Assembly (NCBI GenBank): GCA_950097015.1
Contig: CATNEN010000039.1
Location: 17,404,501-17,468,500 of the forward strand
DNA from: Macrostomum hystrix
Lineage: Eukaryota > Platyhelminthes > Macrostomidae
Direction: 5' to 3'
Length of the DNA stretch: 64,000 nt
The translations under genes and the position numbers were made by a program. Every line of letters starts with the position of its first letter. Position 1 is the stretch's first letter. The notes under the pieces were generated by a model. It worked only from the letters and a program-made list of their open reading frames with translations, was not told where the DNA came from and did not search any database. Shown here piece after piece: positions 11,536 through 22,295 of this stretch.

Positions 11536-11574
11536 CATGGGCTGATCCTCCATGGGCTGGAGGATCAGCCCATG
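11536..11574. repeat. Perfect 16-bp hairpin at the start of a small gene
   Basis: CATGGGCTGATCCTCC, a 7-nt loop, then the exact reverse complement. The second arm ends at the ATG (11572) of the small gene proposed below. Confidence 0.95.
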
Positions 11575-12329
11575 GCCCAGCCTCAGCCTGGAGGAGAAAG
11601 GTGAGTTATTGTGCTTCTACTCGGCCTCCCGGGCCGGTTATTAAGGAGTGTTATGAGGGTGATCGCATAAAAATTAGAATAAACAGAGCTAATCATTGTC
11701 CCCGGCACGCCCAGCTTGTTCTATCTATAACTGATCCCTACCCGGGCACAGCTGCCCTCGCTCCACTATTTGCTAGAGAACCCGTCGGAATTCCTATTAG
11801 AGTTAGATTGGAATTTTAGTTGCACGAATATTACGTTGGCGGTTGTTGCCTATTAATAGCCCTGATTTCCGCCCACCTAATTTTCAGAGATCACTCGCCG
11901 CAACCGCCCACGCGGATTACTTTCGCCATCCGTAAGTTGACGTGACCTAATTTCTAAATCTTACCCTCAACTAGCCACCAACCGATGGGTGGTGTTGCCC
12001 CCAAGGCACCATTGGAAATACCCACCAAATGAAATTGCTATCCCTTGTCTCAGCCATCCTATGATCCTTTGGCATAAACTTGAAGAGAGCATCACCCCTG
12101 CATGAACCACCATTGAATTCCCTGCCGATGCCCCACCTTGAAATCACAACCATAGCGACTTAACTACTAATTTCCACTAATGAAAACAAAATCTGCTCCT
12201 CCTTCCGCAGACATTGATTTGCCACCCGGGCAGGAGATGGCGCTGGCGACCATGGTTGCCGACTTAATGCGTGGGCCGACGGGCGTGGCCCTGGCGGTTG
12301 GCCTGATGGCGGCCACCGGCGTGTACTGA
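11572..12329 (+). CDS. Proposed small three-exon gene, function unknown
   Basis: Three short exons join in frame: 11572-11600 (ATG GCC CAG .. AAAG|gtgagt), 11888-11931 (ttttcag|AGATCACT .. CATCC|gtaagt) and 12211-12329 (ccttccgcag|ACATTG .. TAC TGA). All four splice sites are canonical and the phases (2, 1) match, giving a 63-residue protein. The N-terminus is polar (MAQPQPGGERDHSPQPP). The middle reads ITFAIHIDLPPGQEMALATM, and the C-terminus is hydrophobic (GPTGVALAVGLMAATGVY), possibly a membrane anchor. I recognise no family. The exons are GC-rich compared with the AT-rich surroundings. An alternative 49-residue ATG frame (12180-12329) covers exon 3 alone. A 72-codon open frame lies inside intron 1. 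Confidence 0.5.
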
Positions 12330-12561
12330 ATATCGCGGCTCCGTCACTGACCTCTAAAGACATTATTTCCAATTCCACTGTCGGTGGTGATCACTGAATT
12401 ATTAAGGTGCCACTGAATACAAAGAAAAAGTTATTCCGCGTGGCATTTTATTAATTTTTGGTCAATTAAATTTTATTTATTCTACCGCGAAACAATATAG
12501 TATAGTTAATATAATATATATATATATATATATTCGAGCGTAATGATAATATATAATATAT

Positions 12562-12623
12562 CTAATATAGTATAGCTACTGAACTTTTAAAATAACCTAT
12601 ATGCATCCCAGCTTTTTTTGCCA
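12562..12623. repeat. 62-bp dispersed repeat, copy 1
   Basis: CTAATATAGTATAGCTACTG through CAGCTTTTTTTGCCA is repeated at 13371-13432 with only about three differences. It directly precedes the SINE head fragment. Confidence 0.93.
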
Positions 12624-12752
12624 AGCCCCAAAGCCTTCTCTCCGCGGCTGCGCCCCAAATAAATGTGGCCTCGCCGTGGAATCGAACTTAGGGACCGTGG
12701 TGCGAGAGGCAAACGCGATAACCGCTCTGCCACCGACCCCCTAGCCCTCCTG
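12624..12752 (-). mobile_element. SINE family A, tRNA-like head fragment
   Basis: On the minus strand it reads GGGGTCGGTGGCAGAGCGG (A box) then AAGTTCGATTCCACGGCG (B box), followed by the GGGGCGCAGCCGCGGAGAG body. The 3' part of the SINE is absent: the body stops at the 62-bp repeat. Confidence 0.88.
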
Positions 12753-13370
12753 CAAGTTAGGGCTCGTATTAGTATGCGCAATCCCACAAGAAATTAGTCC
12801 TCGTACTGTGCTTCAAATTTGAGTTGTCAACTGACCCAGGTGTTTTTGATACAATTAGATTACTCTCACTCTCCGAGGTGCTCGCTCCACGCTCGTGACA
12901 GCAGTACAGTTATTGTTTAAAGAAAGTCCGCTGAGCGACAGGAGCCACCCGTGACAAAGCCAAGGGCTTGCCCCGGCTATTCCACAGAACGACCGCGGCT
13001 GTGCCTATAGATACAGATAAAATTACTCGTAAAAGGCTCGTGTACTTGAGGGTAGGCTCACCGCGGCTTTCGCTTAATTTGACGAATAAAATTCCGAACT
13101 GATTTATTCCATCGAGTATTATTACTTAAATTGAGTAAATTGAAATTTTTTAACTATCCTTAGTTTTCACTGAATAATTTCTACTATTGATCAGGTTACG
13201 TATTGAAGCCTAATCTAATGGACGGTGATAGTGTTGACTTGCTGCTCCGTAATTGATGTAGATGAAATGCGCCAAGGGTAAGTTCGCATGGATAAAATGT
13301 ATTGTACATATATAGATTGAGAGCGAAGAATAGTTCACTTTACTGGCTATAAAATCTTATAAAAATATAG
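12753..13370. other. Intergenic, no gene recognised
   Basis: Holds a stray SINE-tail motif ('ccctcctgcaa' near 12750) and otherwise unassigned sequence. Confidence 0.4.
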
Positions 13371-13432
13371 CTAATATAGTATAGCTACTGAACTTTTCAA
13401 ATAACCTATATGCGTCCCAGCTTTTTTTGCCA
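13371..13432. repeat. 62-bp dispersed repeat, copy 2
   Basis: Second copy of the sequence at 12562-12623. About 100 bp further on (13532-13551) lies a copy of the acceptor and exon-2 start of the small gene, ttttcagAGATCACTCGCCG. Confidence 0.93.
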
Positions 13433-13639
13433 CGTGGCTGGTTCAGTATGGGTAGGCATTGCACGGAAAAGCCGTGGAAAAGCCATGGAAAATCCACTAG
13501 ATTCTGCATCAGTTCCGGTGCATAGTAATTATTTTCAGAGATCACTCGCCGGGGAGGCAACAAAGGCAACAAGACAATTGTTCTCTTTTAGTTCGCATAC
13601 TGTTCTCAGAGCTTAAAGACCAAGTGTGTTAAAATTCAC

Positions 13640-13999
13640 TGGGAAAACTTTCAATTTGATTTGCAAAGTTCAGCCATTTCTATTAGTTTCAAGAGAGATT
13701 TCTGCCGTGAAAAATATCTATCAAATGTTTCAAACCCGGAACACAGACGCATACTGTCAAATTTTCGTTTAGGAAATCACAGATTGGCGTGCGAAACAAT
13801 ACGTCCTGTTCGCCCAAATATACCTTATGAAAACAGAATTTGCCTGATGTGCAATGTCGAGGTCGAAAATGAAGTACATTTTCTTTTCTGGTTCAACTGG
13901 GATCCTTATAAAGCGGTCAGGGAAAATTTCGTAGGAGACAGTTCATTCATTGTAAAAAACTTTCATAGTCTCACAGCAGAATACAAAAACCGCTTTTAA
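13640..13999 (+). pseudogene. Non-LTR retrotransposon remnant, C-terminal zinc-binding region
   Basis: The open frame 13661-13999 contains NFRLGNHRLACET, then RICLMCNVEVENEVHFLF. This pattern (FRL.NH.L..E, C..C, E.E.HFL..C) is typical of the region downstream of the reverse transcriptase in many invertebrate LINEs. The cysteine expected after HFLF is Trp, the reverse transcriptase domain is missing, and the fragment is bounded by unrelated DNA. It is a dead 5'-truncated insertion. Confidence 0.68.
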
Positions 14000-14465
14000 T
14001 TGCGCAAGAAAGTACAGAGGTAACAGGAATTCGCGAAATAATAAAATCAGCAAACTTGCTAATTAGCACTTAAGCAGCACGCAATCATTCTTATTATTAT
14101 TATTATTATAACGACACTCTATAGGTCGTTCCCTGTTCTAAAATTAGCCGCTTCGTCAAACGTTCCTTCTGAAAAACCTTCAACGCTGTAAAAGCACTTA
14201 TTATACTTTTTTTAAGCACAATGAAATATATAGATTTTACATTTATGTTCCTATACACTCTTATTCCATAGCACGTATTTTGTACGTAGCTCTGAAAGTA
14301 ATGAAAAAAATAATGATCGAAGGACAATTAGATAAGCTTAAATTTTCTAAGCCATTGGCTAATGGCAATAGAGACCGGCTATTTCGGGTATCAATCTTTG
14401 ACATTGCGCTGCGCGCCCTCGGTCACAGCCATTAATATCCTCAACAGCCGGTCTTTATATTTACA
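14000..14465. other. Intergenic, no gene recognised
   Basis: Contains a short (TTA) run near 14093-14110 and no recognisable coding sequence. Confidence 0.4.
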
Positions 14466-14469
14466 TTAA

Positions 14470-15058
14470 CAGTAGAACTACCAAGGGGGAAATCCCCCCT
14501 GACAATTTTTTTTGCTGCACCCGAACGGAACAATGCAAGCACACGAAACTCAAGAACACGGGCCAACTTTTTGTTGCGCATCTTCTGAAACAAGAAACAA
14601 GTCGCCAGCTCCTCAGACCGCGAGATATTCAATGTTTCTGGCCGAAGGTCCGATTTTCCCATAAGAGCTAGTGTATTTCATACACCACCTATACACGAAT
14701 TTGCACTGCGCCTCAGTGCGGCCTTGCCAGGCCTTCAAAATTTATCAGCATGTCACCCGAGTGTGCTTGCATCATCTCCGTCTTCGGTGGTCACCTACCT
14801 TTATCTAGACAGACTGCTGGACCTTCTGGGCTACTGCTGGGCTACAACAGGTGGAACTAAGCTACTATCGACACCCTGACGCGAATTTCTCAAATTTCAA
14901 TGCTCAAGCCAAAATATTAGGCGCAGCTCTACCACAGGACACCATCGCCTAGTCTGTCAACCAATCAGTCACCACCCAACGCTGTTAGTATTCGGGCGCT
15001 GCAAAAAATCCCCCCTTGGTATAAAAACGGGCGGCAAAATGGCTTGGTAGTCCTACTG
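14470..15058. mobile_element. TTAA-flanked (piggyBac-like) non-autonomous element
   Basis: 16-bp terminal inverted repeats CAGTAGAACTACCAAG and CAGTAGGACTACCAAG (one mismatch) sit directly inside TTAA tetranucleotides at 14466-14469 and 15059-15062, the target duplication of piggyBac elements. Runs of CCCCCC/GGGGGG close to both ends add imperfect inner symmetry. There is no transposase. Confidence 0.72.
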
Positions 15059-15249
15059 TTAATGACAGCGCTAAGCGGCACTGAAGATTATATTTTTAGC
15101 TCAAAATTATCAGAAGCGTGCGTATAAAAATAAATGAATCAGTCTTGCATGCGATAGAGAACATAAATAGGATTCGAGAAAATGCATCATTAGAGTGAGC
15201 TTGTATTCACATTTTTATAGATCTCGATATATACAATACGAATCACAAT

Positions 15250-15472
15250 AATGATTAAGATTAATTACACCTGCGCCGATTGGGGCCGACAGCACTGCCG
15301 CAGCTCCGTACGGCTGCGTACGGCTGTCCAGATGTGGAACTGGGGCGACGCCACACCCACCCTCGGCTACCCTGTGTCTTGCTAAATGACACAAAATGTT
15401 CTAGTGGAGTCAGGAATCGAACCCTCGACCTTCAAGTCGCGAGTCCGACGCTCTAACCTCTAGGCAACAGCC
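15250..15472 (-). mobile_element. SINE family B, near-complete
   Basis: On the minus strand the head reads GGGGCTGTTGCCTAGAGG, TTAGAGCGTCGGACTCGCGA and GGGTTCGATTCCTGACTCC, with tRNA-like A and B boxes. The body ends at the 'ccgattggggccgac' and 'tgattaagattaattac' side. It matches the copies at 4321-6508 and 53893-54111. Confidence 0.88.
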
Positions 15473-15825
15473 CCACACCAATGCAAGTATGAATGCATGC
15501 ATCTATTTGGCCACCACCAATATGTGCATTATAATACATTTTATGTATGGCGTTCTGTTTTTGCCGACAAAAAATAAATAACCATATTTTTCAGGGACTC
15601 GAGCTCAAGAACTTGAGTGGGAGAGCAATTAAACCCAGAGTGCTGCCGAGCAGCTGCGCAACCAAATCACCCCCACCAATGGATGCCATTCAAAGCAGAT
15701 TATCCGCAAGGCGACAAAATTTCACCTGGGCATCTGACTTAGAGATTAAAATACGTGTGTACGAGTGTCGTGTGTCGTAAAATATGAAAGAAGATGCCGT
15801 ATGTACAAATTAACTTTCCTTAGAA
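15473..15825. other. Intergenic, downstream of the IAP gene
   Basis: No gene recognised. An open frame at 15547-15780 lacks family features. The IAP 3' UTR should lie in the right part. Confidence 0.4.
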
Positions 15826-17268
15826 TCAGGTAAAGGCCCTGACAAAACTATCAACCAGCTGACCGCAGCCGATCGACGGGCAGGTGCGGGCGGAGCGGCT
15901 GCACGTCATGCACAGGCTGAGGTGGCCGCAGGGCAGACAAACGATCTCAACTTCGCGAATCTTGCAGCTGCGGCAACGGTTGCCGCCGCCGCCACCACCG
16001 CCGCTGCCGCTTCCTGTCTGCTGAGCCGGTGACTGCCTCTGAACGCTGGGCGGAGGTTCCGGCTGCGAGGTCATGAAGCTGCGGAACTCTCTGAGCACGG
16101 TCGCCAGGTCGAAGCACCCGATGAAATGCTCAGGCTGGCCGAGCATCTCCCGGTCCCACTCCTTCTGCATCTCCAGCAGCAGCTCCTGGCGAGTGAACTT
16201 CTGCCTGAACCGGATGAACTTCCTGGAGATGCAAAGCAGCACTTTGGTGTCGTTGAATCCCAGCTTGCACACAATGTCCACCGCCTCGCTGAGCAGCTCG
16301 TCTGATAGAATCCGCAGCAGCTGGTTGTGGTCCTGGCGTGTGTAGGACGTCGGGTAGTTTGGAGGTCGCGGGCTCGACCTCCGCATCCAGTCCAGCCCAC
16401 GAGAGCTCTTGAGGAAGAAGCACAGCGGACTGAACTTGGCGTGCTCCAACTCGGGCTGGTCGCCCGCATCCCAGTCCTTGAGGCCCAGGTCGCAGAAGAA
16501 GCATTTGACGTGGTCATCCTCCTGCGGGCAGATTCGTGGCACAATTTACGAATCTGCATCGATTCGTAGAACAATTTATGAATCTGCATCGATTCGTAGA
16601 ACAATTTACGAATCTGCATCGATTCGTCGAACAATGCGTGTGACGCAACACAACCAGTCCTTAGACTGTACATCTGTGTGCAGCTCATGGACCACTGTAG
16701 TATAACTGTGACACTACAGTGATTCTTAATGAAGCCTTTAGCTGTGCCACTGACTGTTTATATGGCCACGGAGCTCTGAATACATAACCCGGAGATAATT
16801 ACACCAACTACCCCATTTCGCGGACCAACAAGTCCAGGTCCAAGGTAACGACACTTTGCTCCAAGTTTGGAAAGTTGACCTGCTCACTGAAAAACATGGC
16901 CAGGAACCAGCGCCTTCTGCTCTATCCAATACGTTTGAAGTAGCCTGTTATTTAGCACAGACTGGCTGAGCACTGCGACTCACCTGCAGGTAGAAGAAGC
17001 CGCTCTCGACCATGTCCTCGACAGTCTGGGTCTTGCCTAGGAGGCTCCAGGCGCCCTGGTCGAAGGAGAGCCGACGGGACTCCCGGCTGACGAACAGCGG
17101 GTTGGATGCGCTGGACATGAGGTAGACTGCAGCCGTCAGCGCCTCGTAGACGTCTAGCGAGTTCACTGAGCCGGCCAGAGGGGACAGGCGGCTTGAAAGT
17201 GCGTTGGATACTGCGCTCAGGGCTGAGCACAGCGACTTTTGCTGGGTTGGCTGTAACACTGCCGTCAT
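15826..17268 (-). CDS. Inhibitor of apoptosis protein (BIR + UBA-like + RING), two exons
   Basis: Exon 1 is 16984-17268 and exon 2 is 15826-16521, joined Q|gtgagt..cgcag|E, giving 326 residues. A BIR domain spans the junction: RRLSFDQGAW, ESGFFYL, then CFFC-x16-H-x6-C, the exact zinc spacing. A helical UBA-like region follows (LLSEAVDIVCKLGFND), then a Gly-rich linker and a C-terminal RING beginning near residue 278 (CRSCKIREVEIVCLPCGHLSLC). IAPs bind caspases or IAP-antagonist motifs through the BIR and ubiquitinate partners through the RING. Only one BIR is present. The last zinc pair of the RING is CPSIGC (C-x4-C) instead of the usual CPIC (C-x2-C), while the DSFVRAF tail is typical. A polar N-terminal 65 residues are unrecognised. 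Confidence 0.92.
16546..16640. repeat. 30-bp repeat, three copies, in the IAP intron
   Basis: ATTCGTAGAACAATTTACGA followed by ATCTGCATCG is repeated about three times between the two IAP exons, close to the exon 2 acceptor. Confidence 0.92.
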
Positions 17269-17565
17269 TTGGCAGAATTAACCAAACGACAAGATCGAAA
17301 TTACAGTAACAAATGAAGGTTGAATAACAGCAAAATAAAAACTTGTATCAGTTCAATCAAGGTAGCTAATGCACGCCAGATATGAAAGACTGTAGCCGCA
17401 CGAAATGGCCTATGAGCGACTCCATTCCGAATGCGAGCTTTGTTATTGCGCAACTTAAACCAACAAAGACTTGGCTGGCTGGCTCCAAAAGGTACTCCTA
17501 AATGCAACGATTCCTTCCCTGATCGGAGTATATTCCGGATCGGGATATGCGTAGAAAGGATGCCT
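17269..17565. other. IAP upstream region
   Basis: No gene recognised. Presumably contains the IAP promoter. Confidence 0.4.
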
Positions 17566-17812
17566 CGAGAGGGTCGGTGGCAGAGCGGTTAACGTGTTTG
17601 CCTCTCGCACCAAGGTCCCTTGGTGGGTCCCGCCCACCAAGGAGCAGTGAAAGTGTACACTGCCTGACGATGAGAAAGTCAGGGCAGATGTACACACCTG
17701 TGTCAGCGTACGCTTGCATACAATGTGCGTGTGTGCTCAGGCGTCAGCGAAATGGGCAGAATTGCCTCCTCGCTGGCTGTGGGTCAAGTGTCACCAAATG
17801 ATGTGCCATTGA
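17566..17812 (+). mobile_element. SINE family A copy
   Basis: Begins GGGTCGGTGGCAGAGCGG and continues through the 'gtgtacactgcctgacgatg' and 'gtgtgtgctcagg' body motifs to the 'gtgtcaccaaatgatgtgcc' tail. The B box is mutated and the 'ggggcgcagccgcggagag' block is missing. Confidence 0.88.
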
Positions 17813-18561
17813 GGTGGAGTCGACTGCATCTGACAGACAATGAGGGAGTAGAACAGTTTCGAGTACTTTCGCATTTCGTAGTCAGGATTGCTTTAGTTTT
17901 GCAAGTTAGAATTCGGAGTCGGACGCTTAGATGTGTGAGCTAAATATGAGCAAAATATTTCCTCTTCTCGAGAAAGACAGGCAGCCCGCGAAGCCACTTT
18001 GCCCGAGCTAACAGAAATTTCAACGCTGGCGCGCACAAGCCGCTTTACGAGCGCATACTTATTTGGCAGAGAAGTTACACAAATATGAGGATACTGCCAC
18101 CACTTATGGGTGGAGAGGGCATTGAAGTTGGGCTCGAAAGTGAGAGTAAACTTTGCTTTAACTTTTTGAGCAGTGAATCGATGTATGGTGCTCAATTTGA
18201 AAGTCCTGAAGCACTGCTGCTCGACTCGGAGCGGTAGAAATGCTGAAATGGTGCGAAACAGCGCTTCAAGCTTATTAAGAATTAGAAGCATGAAATAATC
18301 TATGAAATCGCTTGCCCTAGATATCAGGTAAATCTAAACACATCTCTAGTCTCTGACATCTACTTAGGTTTTAACTTCTCTGAACTGGTCCATTCTGGTA
18401 AAGCGTAGGCAAATAAATAAACAAGTCAAAGTGAACATCCGTAATTTGAGCAATGTTTCTCTCGCAATAAATCATTCAATTCAGTTCTAGCCTTCAAGGC
18501 GATGCTGGCAAAACAGTTAACCGCATGGAAAGGCTCAGGGAGGAAGTCATTGCAAGGCGTG
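17813..18561. other. Intergenic, no gene recognised
   Basis: Contains an open frame of 132 codons (17893-18291, minus) with no recognisable motif. The ACSF3 3' UTR should lie in the right part. Confidence 0.4.
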
Positions 18562-21500
18562 TCAACTCTGAGCGACTGTCGGCCTCTCAGGAAGCACGTG
18601 CAGCTTGAGCTGCTTCTTGTTAACTTTTCCCATCGCGTTTCTGGGCAATCTGGCAACAATCTGGAATAAAGAGGCGAGACTTGACCATGAGCATTCATTG
18701 TACCCCAAGTTTAAATTGATTATATACACCGAAGGTACATCGAATGTACGACGAATGTACTCTAAATATACTGAGAATGAACACCAAGTGTACATCGAAT
18801 GTACTTCCAATGTACATTGAATGTACTCAAAATTTAATTGAATTTACTCAGTAAATGTCTAATGTACACTCACTGTACATAAGATGTGCACTCACCCGCA
18901 ACTCTCGAGGCCACTTGTACTTCGCCAGCCGCTCCGCCGCCCAGGCCTGCATCTGAGGAAGGTCAACAACCGGTCGATTAGGCGCCGGCACAACTACCAG
19001 CACTAGGCGCTCGCCCCAAGTGTCGTCGGGCACAGCCAAAACGCTGCACTCGGCGACGGCCGGGTGGCCAACGAACGCCGCCTCGACTTCCAGCGCGCTG
19101 ATCTTGTAGCCGCCGGACTTGACGATGTCAACGGAGGTCCGGCCTAGAATGCGGAAGCTGCCGCTGTCCGGCTCGAAGGCGGCCGTGTCCCCGGTGAGGA
19201 ACCAGCCGTCCTCAGTGAACTCCTTGGCCGTGTCAGCCGGCCGTCCGAAGTATTCTTTGAAGACAAGCGGCCCGCTGACCTCCAGGTTGCCGGACAACTC
19301 CGAACTGCCATCTGCAGGTTTTAAACAGATGTACACCAGAGCGTGCTCTGATTGGCTAGCTACGAATCGACCTACCAACGGATGCCCGAATGTCCGGCCG
19401 GTCGTCGCAGCCGGCCTCGATCAGCAGCCGGTCGGTGTCCGGATCCCGCAGCCGCACCCGGACGCCGGGAAACGGTTGGCCAACCCGGCCGGGCAGGCGG
19501 GGTCCGTTCAGCGGGTTGCCCAGCGCCATGCCGAGCTCCGTCATGCCGTATCGCTCCAGCAGCCAGTGCCCGGTGGCCGCGTGCCACCGCTGCATCACCG
19601 ACTGCGGCAGGGAGGCCGAGCCGCTCACCATCAGCCTTGGAGTGGGGGGCGGAGACGGCTGCGTTTCTTCGAGCTCCAGATTTTTCCATCCCGAAGTTTT
19701 ACAATTAGCAAAATGTATCCCACTGACGTAAGACAACAGGGGCATTTCTAACACCCACTGCCTATTTCACGAAGGCTCCCAAACCGAAGGATAGATTTTC
19801 GTGAAGGTTTGCCACTTGGATCACAATTTTTCACCCCTTATGAGGAACTAAATTTCAAAGCCGTCCTACGTCAGCATCGTCGAGATATTCAGCGATTGGT
19901 GTCAAAGACCCTGGTGACAAGTTCATAAAGCGTTGCTCTGAATAGACCTCCTTGGAGAATCCATATTGGTTCATAAGTGCGTAAACTAACAATAATATAA
20001 TAATAATAATAATAAATGCAGGAGGGCTGCGAGGGCTATGGCACATTTCGCTGACTCCTGAGCACACACGCACATAAATACTGTACGCAGGCATACTCTC
20101 ACACAGGTGTGTACATCTGCCCTGACTTTCTCATCGTCAGGCAGTGTACACTTCACTGTGTCTTGGAGGTTGGCCCTCAAGGGCGTAAATTGCACGACAA
20201 GCCCCCAAGCCTTCTCTCCGCGGCTGCGCCCCAAATAAATGTGGCCTCGCCGTGGAATCGAACTTAGGGACCGTGGTGCGAGAGGCAAACGCGATAACCG
20301 CTCTGCCACTCACCCCCCTTGAGTTCACTTACTTAACTGTGAATTGTACGAGAATATCAGCACAGGGTCTGGACTAAAGCACTTTTTAGACTTTTAAACT
20401 ACCGTCCGAAATTCTCAGATCATCAGAAATAACAAACTAATCATTATAATCGACTTCATATTCAGAAGGCTACATTTTAATGAACAGATTGTTATTTAGA
20501 ACAGATTCAATAACTTCAGAAATGACCTATCGACCTTCGTTGTAATTTAAAGAAAATATTGCAATATTGTAACCCTCTTCTGATTCTTTTCAGCCCACTA
20601 GGTAGTACCTTATTTCAAGTGATTATGCGTGGAAAGTCCACGGAAATGCCTTCCTAAAAAAACGGAAGAAACCTAAAAATAAAAATTTTTGTAGCTTAAA
20701 AATGTTGGCTTTTTGAAATCTGCGCCTAAATTAAAAGCTTCAGTACTCAAATGCATACTCACCGAACTCTCTCCTGACATGCTCTCAGGACAGCCTGCGC
20801 CATCTCAGGCTGAGTGGCCAGATGCTCAAGCAGCCTACTGTACACGGTGGGCACCGCCATGAAGACGGTGACGGGAGGCCAGGGACCGCCTGCCGTCAGC
20901 TGCTGCCAGACTTGCTCGGGCCGGAAGCCGCTATTGATGAGTACACTGCCACCTGCCTGCAGCGGAGCTAGCAGACAGTTCTCAAGGCCGTGCACATGAT
21001 GCAGCGGCAGGCAGTTCAGGGTCAGATCCGACGGACCGAGGCGCCAGGCCTGGGCCACAGCGCGACAGCGGGCTCTGGCGTTGCCATGGGTTACCACGAC
21101 TCCTTTTGGCTGGCCAGTGGTGCCGCTGGTGTAGACTATGTAGCTGGGGTATGAGAGGGAAGAATGGACCTGAGCTCGAATCCGCGGCGAGGCTAGGGGA
21201 TTTGTCGAGCAATCTACACCCTTGAGGACCAAGCACTAAAAACTGTGACATGTGACAGTGTACACAGATGAGAGTGTATATGTTCACTCCTACATTTGGA
21301 GCACATTCAATGTACGTTCAATGTACATCCTGCGTACATTCAATGTACATCCTGCGTACATTCAATGTACATCCTGCGTACATTCAATGTACATCCTGCG
21401 TACATTCAATGTACATCCTGCGTACATTCAATGTACATCCTGCGTGACGGGTTTTTCGTTGTGTTCTTGTGTGCTCAGGAGTTATTACATTGTGCGAAAT

Positions 21501-22295
21501 TAGTTATTACATTACATTGTACTTGTCATACCTGAAATATAAATATTTCAAGCACTACTAAAGTCTAAAACTGAAAATAGTTTATTTTGATAGTGATCCT
21601 GCTGCCTCTCTATTGAAGATGATAGAGAAATAGAAAGGAAACAATGCCTAAAAAATAGTTCCTGGATTCTTCAGTGTACACTGAACACTGAGCAATGTAC
21701 ACTTAGCGGTGTACGCGTGCTATTAATAGAAACCGCGCGATGAACAACCAACCAATCAGGTTCATTTCCTAGAACTATATACTAAACTGAGTTCAGTTCC
21801 ACAACTCGCTTACGCCGGCTCCGCCTCCTTTCGCCACTCTGGTAGCGGACGGCCGTCTTGCGAGTCTCGCGCCGACGACGGCATCAGCTGCGGCAGCTGG
21901 TCAACGCGGCACAGAGGCAGGCCAGCAGCCTTCGCAAGCTCCTCGGCCTTCGGCAGCGCTCCGTCGCGGTTGGCTAGGATAGCGCGGGCGCCGGAGTCGC
22001 GCACAGCGTGCAGCAGCTCAGGCAGCGAGTGCGCGGCGCACAGCGGCACTGCTAGGCACGACGGACCGCGCTCGACCGCCCAGCAGGCGACCAACGACCG
22101 GGCGAAGGCTGCCGACGGCTCCATGAGGATCGACAAGGCGATCGGCTGCCCGCTGGACGACTGGAAATCAGCCGACGGCAGCAGTTGCGACACGTCAGGA
22201 ACCGGGCGCTCCCACAGCCGGCAGCCCGCGGACTCGGAGGAGCCCTCCAGGATGCGGCCGCCACCGCCGCTGAAGCGACGACAAATGAGCCGCAG
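18562..22295 (-). CDS. ACSF3: Acyl-CoA synthetase family member 3 (malonyl-CoA synthetase), 5' exon missing
   Basis: Five exons: 21814-22295, 20763-21143, 19376-19635, 18896-19311 and 18562-18660. All borders are GT..AG and phases 2, 2, 1, 0 fit, giving 545 residues. Adenylate-forming motifs appear in order: [14 protein letters not shown] (AMP/P-loop), [64 protein letters not shown] and [11 protein letters not shown] with the catalytic lysine. The GRTSVDI.K.GGYK and HHVHG blocks are diagnostic of ACSF3, the mitochondrial enzyme that activates malonate to malonyl-CoA. The first visible exon starts at an acceptor (ctgcag|CTGCGGCTC) in phase 0 and has no in-frame ATG upstream. About 60 N-terminal residues, including the targeting peptide, must therefore be on an exon I could not find. 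Confidence 0.94.
18735..18885. repeat. Degenerate AATGTAC repeats in the last ACSF3 intron
   Basis: Around ten imperfect units of 'gtacatcgaatgtac' or 'actcaaaatttaattgaat' type lie next to the exon 4 donor. They share the palindromic GTACAT..AATGTAC core with the array at 21300-21445. Confidence 0.7.
20027..20320 (-). mobile_element. SINE family A copy in an ACSF3 intron
   Basis: Full-length head with A box and B box (GTTCGATTCCACGGCGAGG, minus strand), body, and a tail joined to an (AAT)n run at about 19990-20020. Same orientation as the host gene. Confidence 0.92.
21300..21445. repeat. 22-bp repeat, about six copies, in an ACSF3 intron
   Basis: The unit ATTCAATGTACATCCTGCGT plus AC is repeated perfectly. 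Each unit includes the palindrome GTACATTCAATGTAC with a one-base centre. Confidence 0.97.

Noticed and set aside
11601-11819. 72-codon open frame as an independent gene
   Set aside because: It starts with GTG, has no recognisable domain, and falls wholly within intron 1 of the proposed small gene. Intron retention cannot be excluded.
15355-15472. Functional tRNA gene (minus strand)
   Set aside because: Good tRNA-like head, but it continues directly into the family B SINE body and is repeated at 53893-54111.
19119-19751. 210-codon plus-strand frame
   Set aside because: It is the antisense shadow of GC-rich ACSF3 exons 3 and 4.
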